Positions 1 through 7,193 of a DNA stretch of 64,000 nucleotides are shown one piece after another. Source of the DNA: CAYQMF01 sp964418595 (GTDB lineage Bacteria > Planctomycetota > UBA1135 > UBA2386); assembly GCA_964418595.1 (NCBI GenBank), contig CAYQMF010000002.1, positions 1 through 64,000 on the forward strand. The letters are read 5' to 3'. Under the pieces are notes generated by a model. That model saw only the letters and a list, made by a program, of their open reading frames with translations, had not been told where the DNA came from and ran no database searches. Position 1 is the first letter of the stretch. Every line of letters starts with the position of its first letter. A program made the translations under genes and the position numbers.

Positions 1-180
1 GACCGACGGGCGACGGGGCAGGCAGGGGGACGGGGAGGGAGGAGGAACGTGGAGTCGCGCGGATGGGGGCGTGTCGTGTTGCGGTGGATGGGTGGGGGTC
101 GGGCTGACGAAAGCGTGCGTGGAGCGTGCGGGGACGGAGCGGGGAGCGTGCGGGGGTCGAACTGCGTGACTGGCGCGTTG

Positions 181-219
181 GTCGAGCGCGTCGGTCGAGC
201 GCGTCGGTCGAGCGCGTCG
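181..219. repeat. Three tandem copies of a 13-bp unit
   Basis: The unit gtcgagcgcgtcg occurs three times without interruption. It lies upstream of the rayT promoter, in sequence with no convincing gene of its own. The perfect identity of the copies suggests recent slippage or unequal exchange. No function is visible. Confidence 0.85.
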
Positions 220-261
220 GGGTGTTGGCGGTGGGATGCGGTGGCCTTCTTCGCGTGGGTC

Positions 262-290
262 TTGACCTGGCTGCGTCGTCTTGCTAATAT
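262..290 (+). promoter_or_regulatory. Sigma-70-like promoter of the rayT gene
   Basis: TTGACC at 262-267 and TAATAT at 285-290 are separated by exactly 17 bp and stand out as AT-rich in very GC-rich DNA. The -10 box ends 10 bp before the ATG at 301, so a start point about 7 bp downstream of the box would leave almost no leader. There is no Shine-Dalgarno sequence before 301, which fits a leaderless or near-leaderless transcript. This rests on sequence match alone. Confidence 0.6.
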
Positions 291-300
291 CTGCCGAATC

Positions 301-1122
301 ATGATGGCGAGCGATGGATCGGAGCGGCGGGTGGGTGCGGGTGGGCGTGCGTCGGCGGGTGGGCGTGCGTCGGCGGGTGGGCGTGCGTCGGCGGGTGGGC
401 GTGCGTCGGCGGGTGGGCGGAGCCGGGCGCGCTCGCGGGGGAAGGCGGGGAAGCTGCCTTTCACGCGGGTGGTGCGGGGGTGGGGTGGCGCGCGGGAGGG
501 GGCGGGAAGGAAGCCGAAGGGAGAGCGGGCGGGGGTGACGCATGCGACGCGGGCGGCGTTGGCGTCGCGGTACCCGGCGCACGTGACGGTGGTGCTGAAG
601 AAGGGGCTGCCGCGGCTGCGGCGGGCGCGCGAATACGCGGTGCTACGGGGCGCGTTTGCGGCGGGGTGCGAGCGGTTCGGGATGCGGTTGGTGCACTACG
701 CGGTGCTGAACGACCACTTGCACTTGCTGGTGGAGGCGGGTGGGCGCGAGGCGTTGGTGCGGGGGATGCAGGGGTTGCTGATCCGGGTGGCGAAGGCGCT
801 GAATCGGCTCTGGGGGCGGAAGGGGGGCGTGTTCGGGGATCGGTACCATGACCGCGTGTTGAAGACGCCGCGGGAGGTGCGGCTGGCGATCCGGTATGTG
901 CTGACGAATGGGATGAAGCACCATGGGCAAGGGGTGAGCGAGCGGGTCGAGCAGGCCGTCGACATGTTCACGTCGGGGCCCTGGTTCGACGGGTGGCTGG
1001 AGGAGGTGCGTGTGCGCGGGATCGAGCAGGAGGCGCGGCCGGTGGCTTCGGCGCGGACGTGGCTGCTGGGCGTGGCGTGGCGGCGGTTGGGGCTGCTCAG
1101 CGTGAGCGAACGGGCGGGCTAG
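301..1122 (+). CDS. rayT: REP-associated tyrosine transposase (RAYT, Y1/HUH family)
   Basis: Predicted single-strand DNA transposase of the IS200/IS605-related Y1 superfamily, the group linked to repetitive extragenic palindromes. The HUH metal-binding pair is H139-L-H141 in NDHLHLLVEA, and the likely nucleophile is Y199 in AIRYVLTN. Both are in the usual order and spacing. Before the catalytic domain lie four GGRASA hexapeptides (residues about 14-37), a basic stretch, and GAGRKPKGER, a motif common in these proteins. The frame is open upstream to 49, but the ATG at 301 (or 304) follows directly after a good promoter and is preferred; the upstream part is low complexity. The gene ends at 1122, one base before a palindromic repeat array, which is the expected partner. 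Family members usually do not mobilise themselves but act on nearby REP hairpins. I am confident of the family and less so of the start. Confidence 0.88.
   Translation: MMASDGSERRVGAGGRASAGGRASAGGRASAGGRASAGGRSRARSRGKAGKLPFTRVVRGWGGAREGAGRKPKGERAGVTHATRAALASRYPAHVTVVLKKGLPRLRRAREYAVLRGAFAAGCERFGMRLVHYAVLNDHLHLLVEAGGREALVRGMQGLLIRVAKALNRLWGRKGGVFGDRYHDRVLKTPREVRLAIRYVLTNGMKHHGQGVSERVEQAVDMFTSGPWFDGWLEEVRVRGIEQEARPVASARTWLLGVAWRRLGLLSVSERAG
341..412 (+). repeat. Four perfect 18-bp tandem repeats inside rayT
   Basis: The unit gtgggcgtgcgtcggcgg is repeated four times and followed by a partial fifth copy. It encodes GGRASA four times near the transposase N-terminus. The unit length is a multiple of three, so changes in copy number keep the frame. 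Confidence 0.95.
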
Positions 1123-1490
1123 GCGAGCGCAGTTCGAGCTTGCTCGAACTGCGCAGGTGCCTTCGTGTCGTNNNNNNNNNNNNNNNNNNNNNNNNNNNNN
1201 NNNNNNNNNNNNNNNNNNNNNNNNNNNNNNNNNNNNNNNNNNNNNNNNNNNNNNNNNNNNNNNNNNNNNNNCGGCTGCGACCGCCATGTCATCGCTGGCG
1301 GCTCGGGACGAGCCGCAGGCGACCGCATGGCGCTGCTCAAGCGAGCGCAGTTCGAGCTTGCTCGAACTGCGCAGGTGCCTTCGTGTCGTCGGCTGCGACC
1401 GCCATGTCATCGCTGGCGGCTCGGGACGAGCCGCAGGCGACCGCGTGGCGCTGCTCGAGCAGCGCGCGCGCCCCGGTGTCGTCGGCGGCG
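1123..1490. repeat. REP-like palindromic array downstream of rayT (118-bp unit)
   Basis: A 118-bp unit starts at 1123 and again at 1341; a degenerate third copy starts near 1449. Each full unit holds two hairpins. The first is a perfect 13-bp stem with a 2-base loop (1127-1154 and 1345-1372). The second is a perfect 8-bp stem with a 3-base loop (1298-1316 and 1416-1434). In the third copy the first hairpin is replaced by a 16-bp perfect palindrome at 1449-1464. The first unit is split by the N gap: 49 bases lie before it and 69 after it. The position directly after a rayT stop codon is typical of REP elements served by that transposase. No gene is visible between 1123 and 1521. Confidence 0.88.
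1172..1271. other. Assembly gap (100 N)
   Basis: Exactly 100 N, the conventional length for a gap of unknown size. The flanks join in phase to one complete 118-bp repeat unit, so the missing DNA is probably zero or a whole number of further units. Open frames crossing it are not real genes. Confidence 0.98.
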
Positions 1491-1521
1491 CGGCGGCCTC
1501 CCCCACCGCGCGCGGGCCAGG

Positions 1522-3735
1522 TCAGCGGCTGATGTTGCGGTAGATGCTGACGCGCTTGGTCTTGACGCTGGCAACCGCGAGGTCGGGGAGGCCGTCGCCG
1601 TTCATGTCGGCGAGGTCGGCGGCGCTCGCAAGATAGGTCGCCGGGAAGCGGGTCTGGGTGGGGAAGCCGCCGCGGCCGTCGCCGAGGAGGACGAAGACAT
1701 CGGCGCCGACGAGGGACGCCACGAGGATGTCGGGGAAGCCGTCGCGGTTGAGGTCGCGGGTGAGCAGGGCGGTCGGCCGCTCGCCGACGCGGACGTCGAG
1801 GGCGGCGAAGTCGCCGACACGGGGCTGCGCGATGAGGATGGTGATGCTGTCGCTGAGGCCGTTGCTGACCACGAGGTCGTTGCGCCGGTCGGCGTTGAAG
1901 TCGGTCGTGCGGAGGTAGTTCGGCGCGGCCCCGACCGGGATCTCGGCGAGGACGGTCATGCCGCCGGCGCCGTCGTTGCGGTAGACGTTGACGTAGCCGT
2001 CCTGGTTGCGGCTCACGGCGATGTCGATGTCGCCGTCGCCGTCGAAGTCGGCGAGGGCGAGACCCAACGGCTTGCCGGGCACCGCGAGGACCTGCGGCGC
2101 AGCCTCGAACGCGAAGTTGGGACCGGTCGCGCGCAGGATGCAGACCTTGCCGTCGCTGATCGACGACACGACGAGATCGTCGAAGCCGTCACCGTTGAGG
2201 TCGCCGGCTGCGATCTCGAAGGGGCCGCCGTTCGCGAGCAGGAAGCCGTTGCCGGCCGGGATCGGGTCGAAGGCGATGTTGCCCACGGTCGAGCGGTTGG
2301 CCAGGAGCTTCACGCCGCCGTAGACCGCGACCGCGAGGTCGATCTTGCCATCGCGGTTGAAGTCGCCGCGCACGATGTTGGCGACGCGGCCCGGGACGGG
2401 CAGCACGGCCCGCGGGGCGAGGGCCCGGGTGCGGGTCAGCGGGTTGTCGACGAAGGCTGCGATCGAGACCGCGGACTGATCGAGGCCGGCGACCGCCAGC
2501 TCGGCGACGCCATCGCCATCGAAGTCCGCCGACGCGACTGCCTCCGCGCTGGCGACGCCGGCGTCGTAGTTGAAGCCCGAGGCGGGGTAGCCCGCCGTGC
2601 CGTAGAGGAGGCTCAGACGGTCCGAGAGCGCGCCGCTCACGACCAGATCGACGAAGCTGTCCTGCGCGGGGTTCACGTTCACGAGCAACGGCCGGAAGGG
2701 CAGGCCCGAGGTGCCGACCTGGATCTCGTCGGCCAGCGACCCGTCGGCGCGACCCTGGTGGATCGACAGGCTGGCGCGCGAGAAGACGCACACGACGAGG
2801 TCGGCGATCGCGTCGCCCGTCACGTCGCCGATGGCGAGCAGGCCTGGAGGCCCGTCGGTCGTCACGTCGTTGCCGGTGAAGTTGCGCCCGGTCGTGCGAC
2901 GCAGAACCGTCACGCTCTCGGAGTTGAGATTCGACACGAGGATGTCGGGAACACCATCGTGCGTGATGTCAGCGATGGCGACCGCGACCGGACCCGCACC
3001 GGTCGGGAACCACACCGGGCCGCCGAACGATGCGCCTTCACTGCCGCCGAAGAACACGGCGACGCGGGAGTTGGCGAAGTCGGAGGCGACGACGTCACGG
3101 AACCCATCGCCGTCGACGTCGCCGGCGGCGATCCCCAGGGGCTGCGCGTAGCCGCCCAGGTCGAGAGTCGCGTTCGACTGGAAGGTTCCGTCGCCCGCTC
3201 CCCGCAACCAGGTCAGCGCCGTCGAATCGAGGCTCGAGGTCAGGATGTCGATCTTGCCGTCGCCGTCGAGATCGGCGACCACGAGTTCCTGCGGCCCCGC
3301 CCCCACCGGGTTGTCGGTGCCCGGGCTGAACGCGCCGGCGCTGTTGTTCAGGAACACGCTCGCCTGCGCGCGCTGGGAACGCACCGCGATGATGTCGATG
3401 TCGCCGTCGCCGTCGACGTCGCCCACCCCTACGAACGCCGGCGTACCCGCCACGTCGAGCGACTGCGCGATCCCGAACTGGCCGCCGCCCTTGCCGAGCA
3501 GGATCTGCACGCGGCCGAGGATCGAGGTCACCACGAGGTCCGGCAGACCGTCGGCATTGAAATCGGCGGTCGCGGCATCCGCGATGCTGCCGACCCCGGC
3601 GAGGATCTCGGACCGCGTCTCGAAGGCCACGACTTGCAGGCCCGCGGCGGGGCGGGCGAAGAAGCCGCTGTGGTCGGAACAGGCGGTCAGGGCCAGAAGG
3701 CACGCGGCCACGGGGAGATTGGTTGGGCTCTTCAT
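1522..3735 (-). CDS. FG-GAP/VCBS repeat lipoprotein
   Basis: Secreted 737-residue protein made almost entirely of repeated blade motifs of the type DFNADGLPDLVV, GDVDGDGDIDIIAV and DFDGDGVAELAV, spaced about 50-60 residues apart. These are FG-GAP/VCBS units with the Asp-rich calcium loop DxDGDGxxD. The predicted fold is one or more seven-bladed beta-propellers on the cell surface, usually used for adhesion or for binding carbohydrate or protein. The N-terminus MKSPTNLPVAACLLALTACS is a lipoprotein signal with cleavage before the Cys of LTAC. That fixes the ATG at 3735; the open frame extends 38 codons further upstream in low-quality sequence. It lies downstream of the gamma-carbonic-anhydrase gene on the same strand with a 126-bp gap, so it may have its own promoter. 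The specific ligand is unknown. Confidence 0.9.
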   Translation of the reverse strand: MKSPTNLPVAACLLALTACSDHSGFFARPAAGLQVVAFETRSEILAGVGSIADAATADFNADGLPDLVVTSILGRVQILLGKGGGQFGIAQSLDVAGTPAFVGVGDVDGDGDIDIIAVRSQRAQASVFLNNSAGAFSPGTDNPVGAGPQELVVADLDGDGKIDILTSSLDSTALTWLRGAGDGTFQSNATLDLGGYAQPLGIAAGDVDGDGFRDVVASDFANSRVAVFFGGSEGASFGGPVWFPTGAGPVAVAIADITHDGVPDILVSNLNSESVTVLRRTTGRNFTGNDVTTDGPPGLLAIGDVTGDAIADLVVCVFSRASLSIHQGRADGSLADEIQVGTSGLPFRPLLVNVNPAQDSFVDLVVSGALSDRLSLLYGTAGYPASGFNYDAGVASAEAVASADFDGDGVAELAVAGLDQSAVSIAAFVDNPLTRTRALAPRAVLPVPGRVANIVRGDFNRDGKIDLAVAVYGGVKLLANRSTVGNIAFDPIPAGNGFLLANGGPFEIAAGDLNGDGFDDLVVSSISDGKVCILRATGPNFAFEAAPQVLAVPGKPLGLALADFDGDGDIDIAVSRNQDGYVNVYRNDGAGGMTVLAEIPVGAAPNYLRTTDFNADRRNDLVVSNGLSDSITILIAQPRVGDFAALDVRVGERPTALLTRDLNRDGFPDILVASLVGADVFVLLGDGRGGFPTQTRFPATYLASAADLADMNGDGLPDLAVASVKTKRVSIYRNISR

Positions 3736-3861
3736 CTTGGCGGTTCGGGGTCGGACTCGTTCGACCGCAAGAAGGTTAGCACACGGCCCACCCGCGCGCC
3801 TGTCGCTACCCCCACGATCCCCTGCGGCCCATCCCAACGGAGGGTGCATCGGGGATCGGAG

Positions 3862-4401
3862 TCAGTCGGCGCCAGCCGGCCTCAGGTACGACTCCGCCCG
3901 CGCCACGTAGTGCCGCGCGCGCCATCGGTTCTCCTCCATCTCGGCCTCCGTCACCTGCCGGCGGACCTTCCCCGGCACCCCGAGCACGAGCGAGCGCGGT
4001 GGGATCACCACGTTCTCCGCTACCAGGGCGCCTGCCCCGATGATCGAGTACTCACCGATCCGGCAGCCGCTGAGCAGGATCGCCCCCATCCCGATCAGCG
4101 CGTAGTCGCCGATCTCGACGCCGTGCAGGATCACGCCGTGGCCGATGGTCACGCCCTTGCCGATCCGCTGCGGGGCGTCGATGTCGACGTGCACGCACGT
4201 GTTGTCCTGCACGTTGGTCGCCTCGCCGATCTCGATGAAGGAGTCATCGCCACGGATGGTGACGCCGAACCAGATGTTGACGTCGCGCCCGAGGCGGACG
4301 TCGCCCATCACCGCGGCGTTGTCGGCGATCAGCGCACCGGCGCGGCGACGGAGTCGCCCGATCATGTCGGGATGCACCTTGAACTCGCGGCCAACGCTCA
4401 C
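3862..4401 (-). CDS. Gamma-carbonic-anhydrase-like hexapeptide-repeat protein (YrdA/PaaY type)
   Basis: A 179-residue left-handed beta-helix protein. Hexapeptide turns run from about residue 25 to 135 (NAAVMGDVRLGRDVNIWFG, IGEATNVQDNTCVHV, IGHGVILHG). The three zinc ligands of the gamma class are in place: H71, H88 and H93. The C-terminal helix (EENRWRARHYVARAESY) packs the trimer in this family. The family includes active carbonic anhydrases as well as members of unknown or thioesterase-like activity, so the reaction is not certain. The start is GTG and overlaps the stop of the CPBP protease gene by 4 bp (GTGA), so translation is probably coupled. Together with thiG it forms a three-gene overlapping cluster. 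Confidence 0.9.
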   Translation of the reverse strand: MSVGREFKVHPDMIGRLRRRAGALIADNAAVMGDVRLGRDVNIWFGVTIRGDDSFIEIGEATNVQDNTCVHVDIDAPQRIGKGVTIGHGVILHGVEIGDYALIGMGAILLSGCRIGEYSIIGAGALVAENVVIPPRSLVLGVPGKVRRQVTEAEMEENRWRARHYVARAESYLRPAGAD

Positions 4402-5090
4402 TGCATCACCGTGCGGAAGAGATCGGGCAGGCCGAGCGCCAGGCCAAGCGTGAGCGTGTTGTGCAGCGCGTGCACGAGCATGGCGACGAGGAGTCCGCCC
4501 GTGCGCTCGCGCAGCCAGCCGAACAGGAGCCCGAGCAGCGCGAGCGGTGCCGCGTACAGGAAGCCGTGCATGAGGCCGAACAGGATCGACGTGCCGACGA
4601 GGCCCGCCGCCGGCCCGAACAGCCCGCGCAGCAGGTCACGGATGTGGCCGCGGAAGGCAACTTCCTCCATGAGTGGGCTCACGATCACCGCGGTCGTCAC
4701 CATGGCGATCGCCTGCCAGCGTCCGATGTCGGCGGTCTGGAAGTAGCCGAGGAGTTCCTGCGGCACGAAGTCCACGCCGAACACCCGCAGCAGCGCCGGG
4801 TACGCGAGCATCGCGAGCGGGACCCACGCCAGGAGGAAGGCGAGGTACGTGAGCACACCCCGGCCGAGGCCGCGCGCGGAAGTCGCGCGCGCGCTCGGCG
4901 GCATGAAGAAGCCGACGGCGAGGAATCCCACGCACCCCGCGCCGTGCAGGAGCGCCACCGGCTCGACGTCCTTCACGTCCGCGCCGACGTCCATCGCACG
5001 CCGCACGAGCATGAAGGTCGCCATGTATCCGAGCGTGCAGGCGACCAGGCGCACGAACGCTGCCAGGGTCTGATCGCGCGGGCTACTCAC
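4398..5090 (-). CDS. CPBP family intramembrane metalloprotease (Abi/Rce1-like)
   Basis: A 230-residue membrane protein with about six hydrophobic helices. The CPBP signature is complete: E142-E143 and R147 in MEEVAFRGH, H175 in FGLMHG, and H207/N211 in VHALHNT. In Rce1-type enzymes these residues form the glutamate/histidine zinc site within the membrane. Bacterial members act as proteases on membrane substrates, and some give bacteriocin self-immunity; the substrate here is unknown. The start is a GTG at 5090, which overlaps the end of thiG by 8 bp, and the stop overlaps the start of the next gene by 4 bp. No functional link between this protease and thiamine synthesis is evident beyond shared transcription. 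Confidence 0.88.
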   Translation of the reverse strand: MSSPRDQTLAAFVRLVACTLGYMATFMLVRRAMDVGADVKDVEPVALLHGAGCVGFLAVGFFMPPSARATSARGLGRGVLTYLAFLLAWVPLAMLAYPALLRVFGVDFVPQELLGYFQTADIGRWQAIAMVTTAVIVSPLMEEVAFRGHIRDLLRGLFGPAAGLVGTSILFGLMHGFLYAAPLALLGLLFGWLRERTGGLLVAMLVHALHNTLTLGLALGLPDLFRTVMQ

Positions 5091-5886
5091 CGGCGAACTC
5101 GATGAGGCCTTCCTTGGGCGACGACGCGGACGCGTAGAGCCGCTTGCCCATCCGCCCGGCGAGGAACGCGTCGCGCCCGGCCTCGCATGCCGCCTTCATG
5201 GCCCGCGCCATGCGCACCGGGTCCTTCGCCAGCGCGATCCCCGTGTTGAGGAGCACACCGTGCGCGCCGAGCTCCATGGCGATCGCCACGTCGGACGCGG
5301 TGCCCACGCCCGCATCGACGATGATCGGCACGTTGGCGCGTGCGAGGATGATGCGGATGTTGTTGGGGTTGAGGATCCCCTGCCCGGACCCGATCGGCGC
5401 ACCCGCCGGCATCACGGCCGCGACGCCGAGGTCTTCGAGCCGGCGCGCCAGCACCGGGTCGTCGCTCGTGTAGCACAACACCGTGAAGCCCTCGCGCACC
5501 AGCGTCCTGGCGGCCTCCAGCGTGCCCACGGGGTCGGGAAGGAGCGTGTCCGGGTCGCCGAGGACCTCGAGCTTCACGAGGTCGCTCATCCCAGCCTCGC
5601 GCCCGAGCCGCGCGGTGCGGATCGCGTCCTCGGCGGTGTAGCACCCGGCCGTGTTGGGCAGGAGCACGTAGCGCTCGCGCGGCAGGTAGTCGAGGAGCGA
5701 CTTGCCCGCCGGCACGCCGAGTTGCAGCCGGCGCACCGCAACGGTCACGCACTGCGTACCCGACGCGGCGAGCGCGCGCTCCATCACCTCGAGGTCTGCG
5801 TACTTCCCCGTGCCCACGAACAGGCGCGAGGTGAAGGTGTGCTCGCCGACGCGCAGGGGGGCGTCGGCGCTGGAACCGGGGGTCAT
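5083..5886 (-). CDS. thiG: Thiazole synthase ThiG
   Basis: Cytoplasmic TIM-barrel enzyme (267 residues, normal length) that forms the thiazole phosphate of thiamine from 1-deoxyxylulose 5-phosphate, dehydroglycine and ThiS-thiocarboxylate. The family signature is clear: FVGTGKY near residue 25, LLPNTAGCYTAEDAIRTA (76-93), the imine-forming lysine K105 in VKLEVLGD, MPAGAPIGSGQGI, and the phosphate-binding DAGVGTASD. The C-terminus KRLYASASSPKEGLI is also typical. No thiS, thiF, thiO or thiH is adjacent, so the sulfur carrier must be encoded elsewhere. It is the first gene of an overlapping cluster with the CPBP protease and the carbonic-anhydrase-like gene. A 56-bp dispersed repeat lies just upstream of its ATG. 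No TPP riboswitch was recognised in the short upstream region. Confidence 0.96.
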   Translation of the reverse strand: MTPGSSADAPLRVGEHTFTSRLFVGTGKYADLEVMERALAASGTQCVTVAVRRLQLGVPAGKSLLDYLPRERYVLLPNTAGCYTAEDAIRTARLGREAGMSDLVKLEVLGDPDTLLPDPVGTLEAARTLVREGFTVLCYTSDDPVLARRLEDLGVAAVMPAGAPIGSGQGILNPNNIRIILARANVPIIVDAGVGTASDVAIAMELGAHGVLLNTGIALAKDPVRMARAMKAACEAGRDAFLAGRMGKRLYASASSPKEGLIEFAGE

Positions 5887-5901
5887 GCAAAGGGAATGTA
5901 G

Positions 5902-5957
5902 GGCGGGCGCCGGACGCGCGCGAGCGTGGCCTCAGCCGCCGAAGGCCAGGCACGCGC
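5902..5957. repeat. Dispersed about 56-bp repeat, copy A
   Basis: About 56 bp here match 12200-12255 in the same orientation with only two or three differences. The core ggcctcagccgccgaaggcc can form a short 5-bp stem (GGCCT/AGGCC). This copy lies between the thiG start and the remnant IS110 element, followed by a run of C. The origin is not recognised. Confidence 0.75.
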
Positions 5958-6036
5958 CCCCCCCCACCCGACCCCGCTTCGGGGATCCTGGTCGGCGGCA
6001 CGACATCGACCGCGATTGGACGACTACTAGGAAGCT

Positions 6037-7151
6037 CTACGCCACGTCATGCCTCCGAACCTCGACGTCGCAGCCAAGATCGGTGAGTCGCTTGACGAGC
6101 CGATTGATGGTCTTGACCTGGTTGCGGCGGTCGAAATGCCGGGGGCCGAGGTCCCGGAACTCGACGCCATCGCGGAGCATGAAGTAGGCGGCGGTGAGCA
6201 AGGAAGCCGCCACGGCGACGACGGCTTTCTTGGCGCCCCGTCGGGCCCGGAGTCGATGGAAGAGGGCCTGGAGGTAGCTGCCCTTCTTTCGCGAGGCAGT
6301 CCACGCGGCGGTGACGAGCGTGGTTTTCAGCCAGTTGGCGCTCTCGCGCACCCGGGTGGATCGTCGCTTGCCGGCGCTCTCGTCGTTGCGCGGGCAGAGT
6401 CCGGCCCAGGAAACCAGGTGACCCGAGGTGGGGAAGATCGGCTCGAGCGCTTTTCCCACGGTTGCGTCGATCTTGCGAAGCGCGCCCTCCAGAGCCTCGA
6501 TCAACTCGAGATGCAACTTGAGCAGAACGCGGTGATGCTCGGTGACGCGTCCGCGCAGCGCCTCGATCAGTTCCGCCTTCTTCTTGCGAGCGGTGCCGAC
6601 GACCAAGCTGGCCAGCACCTCCGGGTCGTCTCGCCGGCGATGATCGCCGTCAACATCTTGCGGCCGCTGGTGCCGACCACGCTCGACAGGACGCTACCGA
6701 CCTTGAGGTTGGCGTCCTCCAGCGTCTTTTGGATCCGCAGCGTGTGCTGCGAGACCTCGCGCACCAGTTGCTTGCGCGTTCGCATCAGATCCCGCAGCTC
6801 CTGGATGTCCGACGGCGGCACGACGCTGCTGCGGATCAGGCCGTGAGCCAGGAGATCGGCGATCCACATCGCATCGTTCACGTCGGTCTTGCGACCGGGC
6901 ACGTTTCGGATGTGCTGCGCGTTGGCGAGAACGGGAGTGAAGCCGTCCTCCAGCATGTGCCAGACCGGCTTCCAGTAGACGCCGGTTGCCTCCATCGCAA
7001 CGTGGGTCACGCCGTGCGACGCAAGCCACTCCGCCAACTCGATCAACTCCGCCGTCGTCGTGCCGAACGTGCGCACCTCGCGGTGCGCCGGTTCACTGAC
7101 GCAGCGAACGCTGGCGACGACCGTGTCCTTGTGCACGTCGAGTCCCGCCAA
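6037..7151 (-). pseudogene. IS110-family transposase, frameshifted and internally deleted
   Basis: The N-terminal half (6567-7151) has the RuvC-like DEDD domain: GLDVHKDTVVA, MEATGVYWKPVW and KTDVNDAMWIADLLAHGLI. The C-terminal half (6037-6618) is in another frame and has the Transposase_20 part with SWAGLCPRNDESAGKRRS. The frame changes near 6625-6632, where shifting by one base restores GEDDPEVLASLVVGTARKKK. The segment that normally holds the helix-hairpin-helix (an IPGVG-like motif followed by AEIG) is also missing before PTSGHLVSWAG, roughly 25 residues. The 5' end has only a TTG start, with a stop just upstream, and may be truncated. Only 42 bp separate it from the next gene, so a full left end with a bridge-RNA region is not present on that side. 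The copy is almost certainly inactive. Confidence 0.85.
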
Positions 7152-7193
7152 CCCGCTTCATCCCTCGGGGACCGTGTCCTCACGGATGGAGAA

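Noticed and set aside
1123..1490. CRISPR-like array
   Set aside because: Only two full units plus a degenerate one, head to tail with no variable spacers, and no cas genes nearby.
1165..4746. A very long plus-strand open frame crossing the N gap
   Set aside because: It lies opposite the FG-GAP lipoprotein, carbonic-anhydrase-like and protease genes, is rich in Val/Asp/Arg/Gly typical of antisense frames in GC-rich DNA, and runs through N.
5887..5960. TPP riboswitch before thiG
   Set aside because: The upstream sequence is short, is mostly the dispersed repeat and shows no conserved thi-box pattern such as CTGAGA.
5890..6036. Bridge-RNA region of the IS110 remnant
   Set aside because: About 150 bp remain downstream of the pseudogene, and part of it is the dispersed 56-bp repeat; no convincing folded RNA or element ends could be identified by eye.
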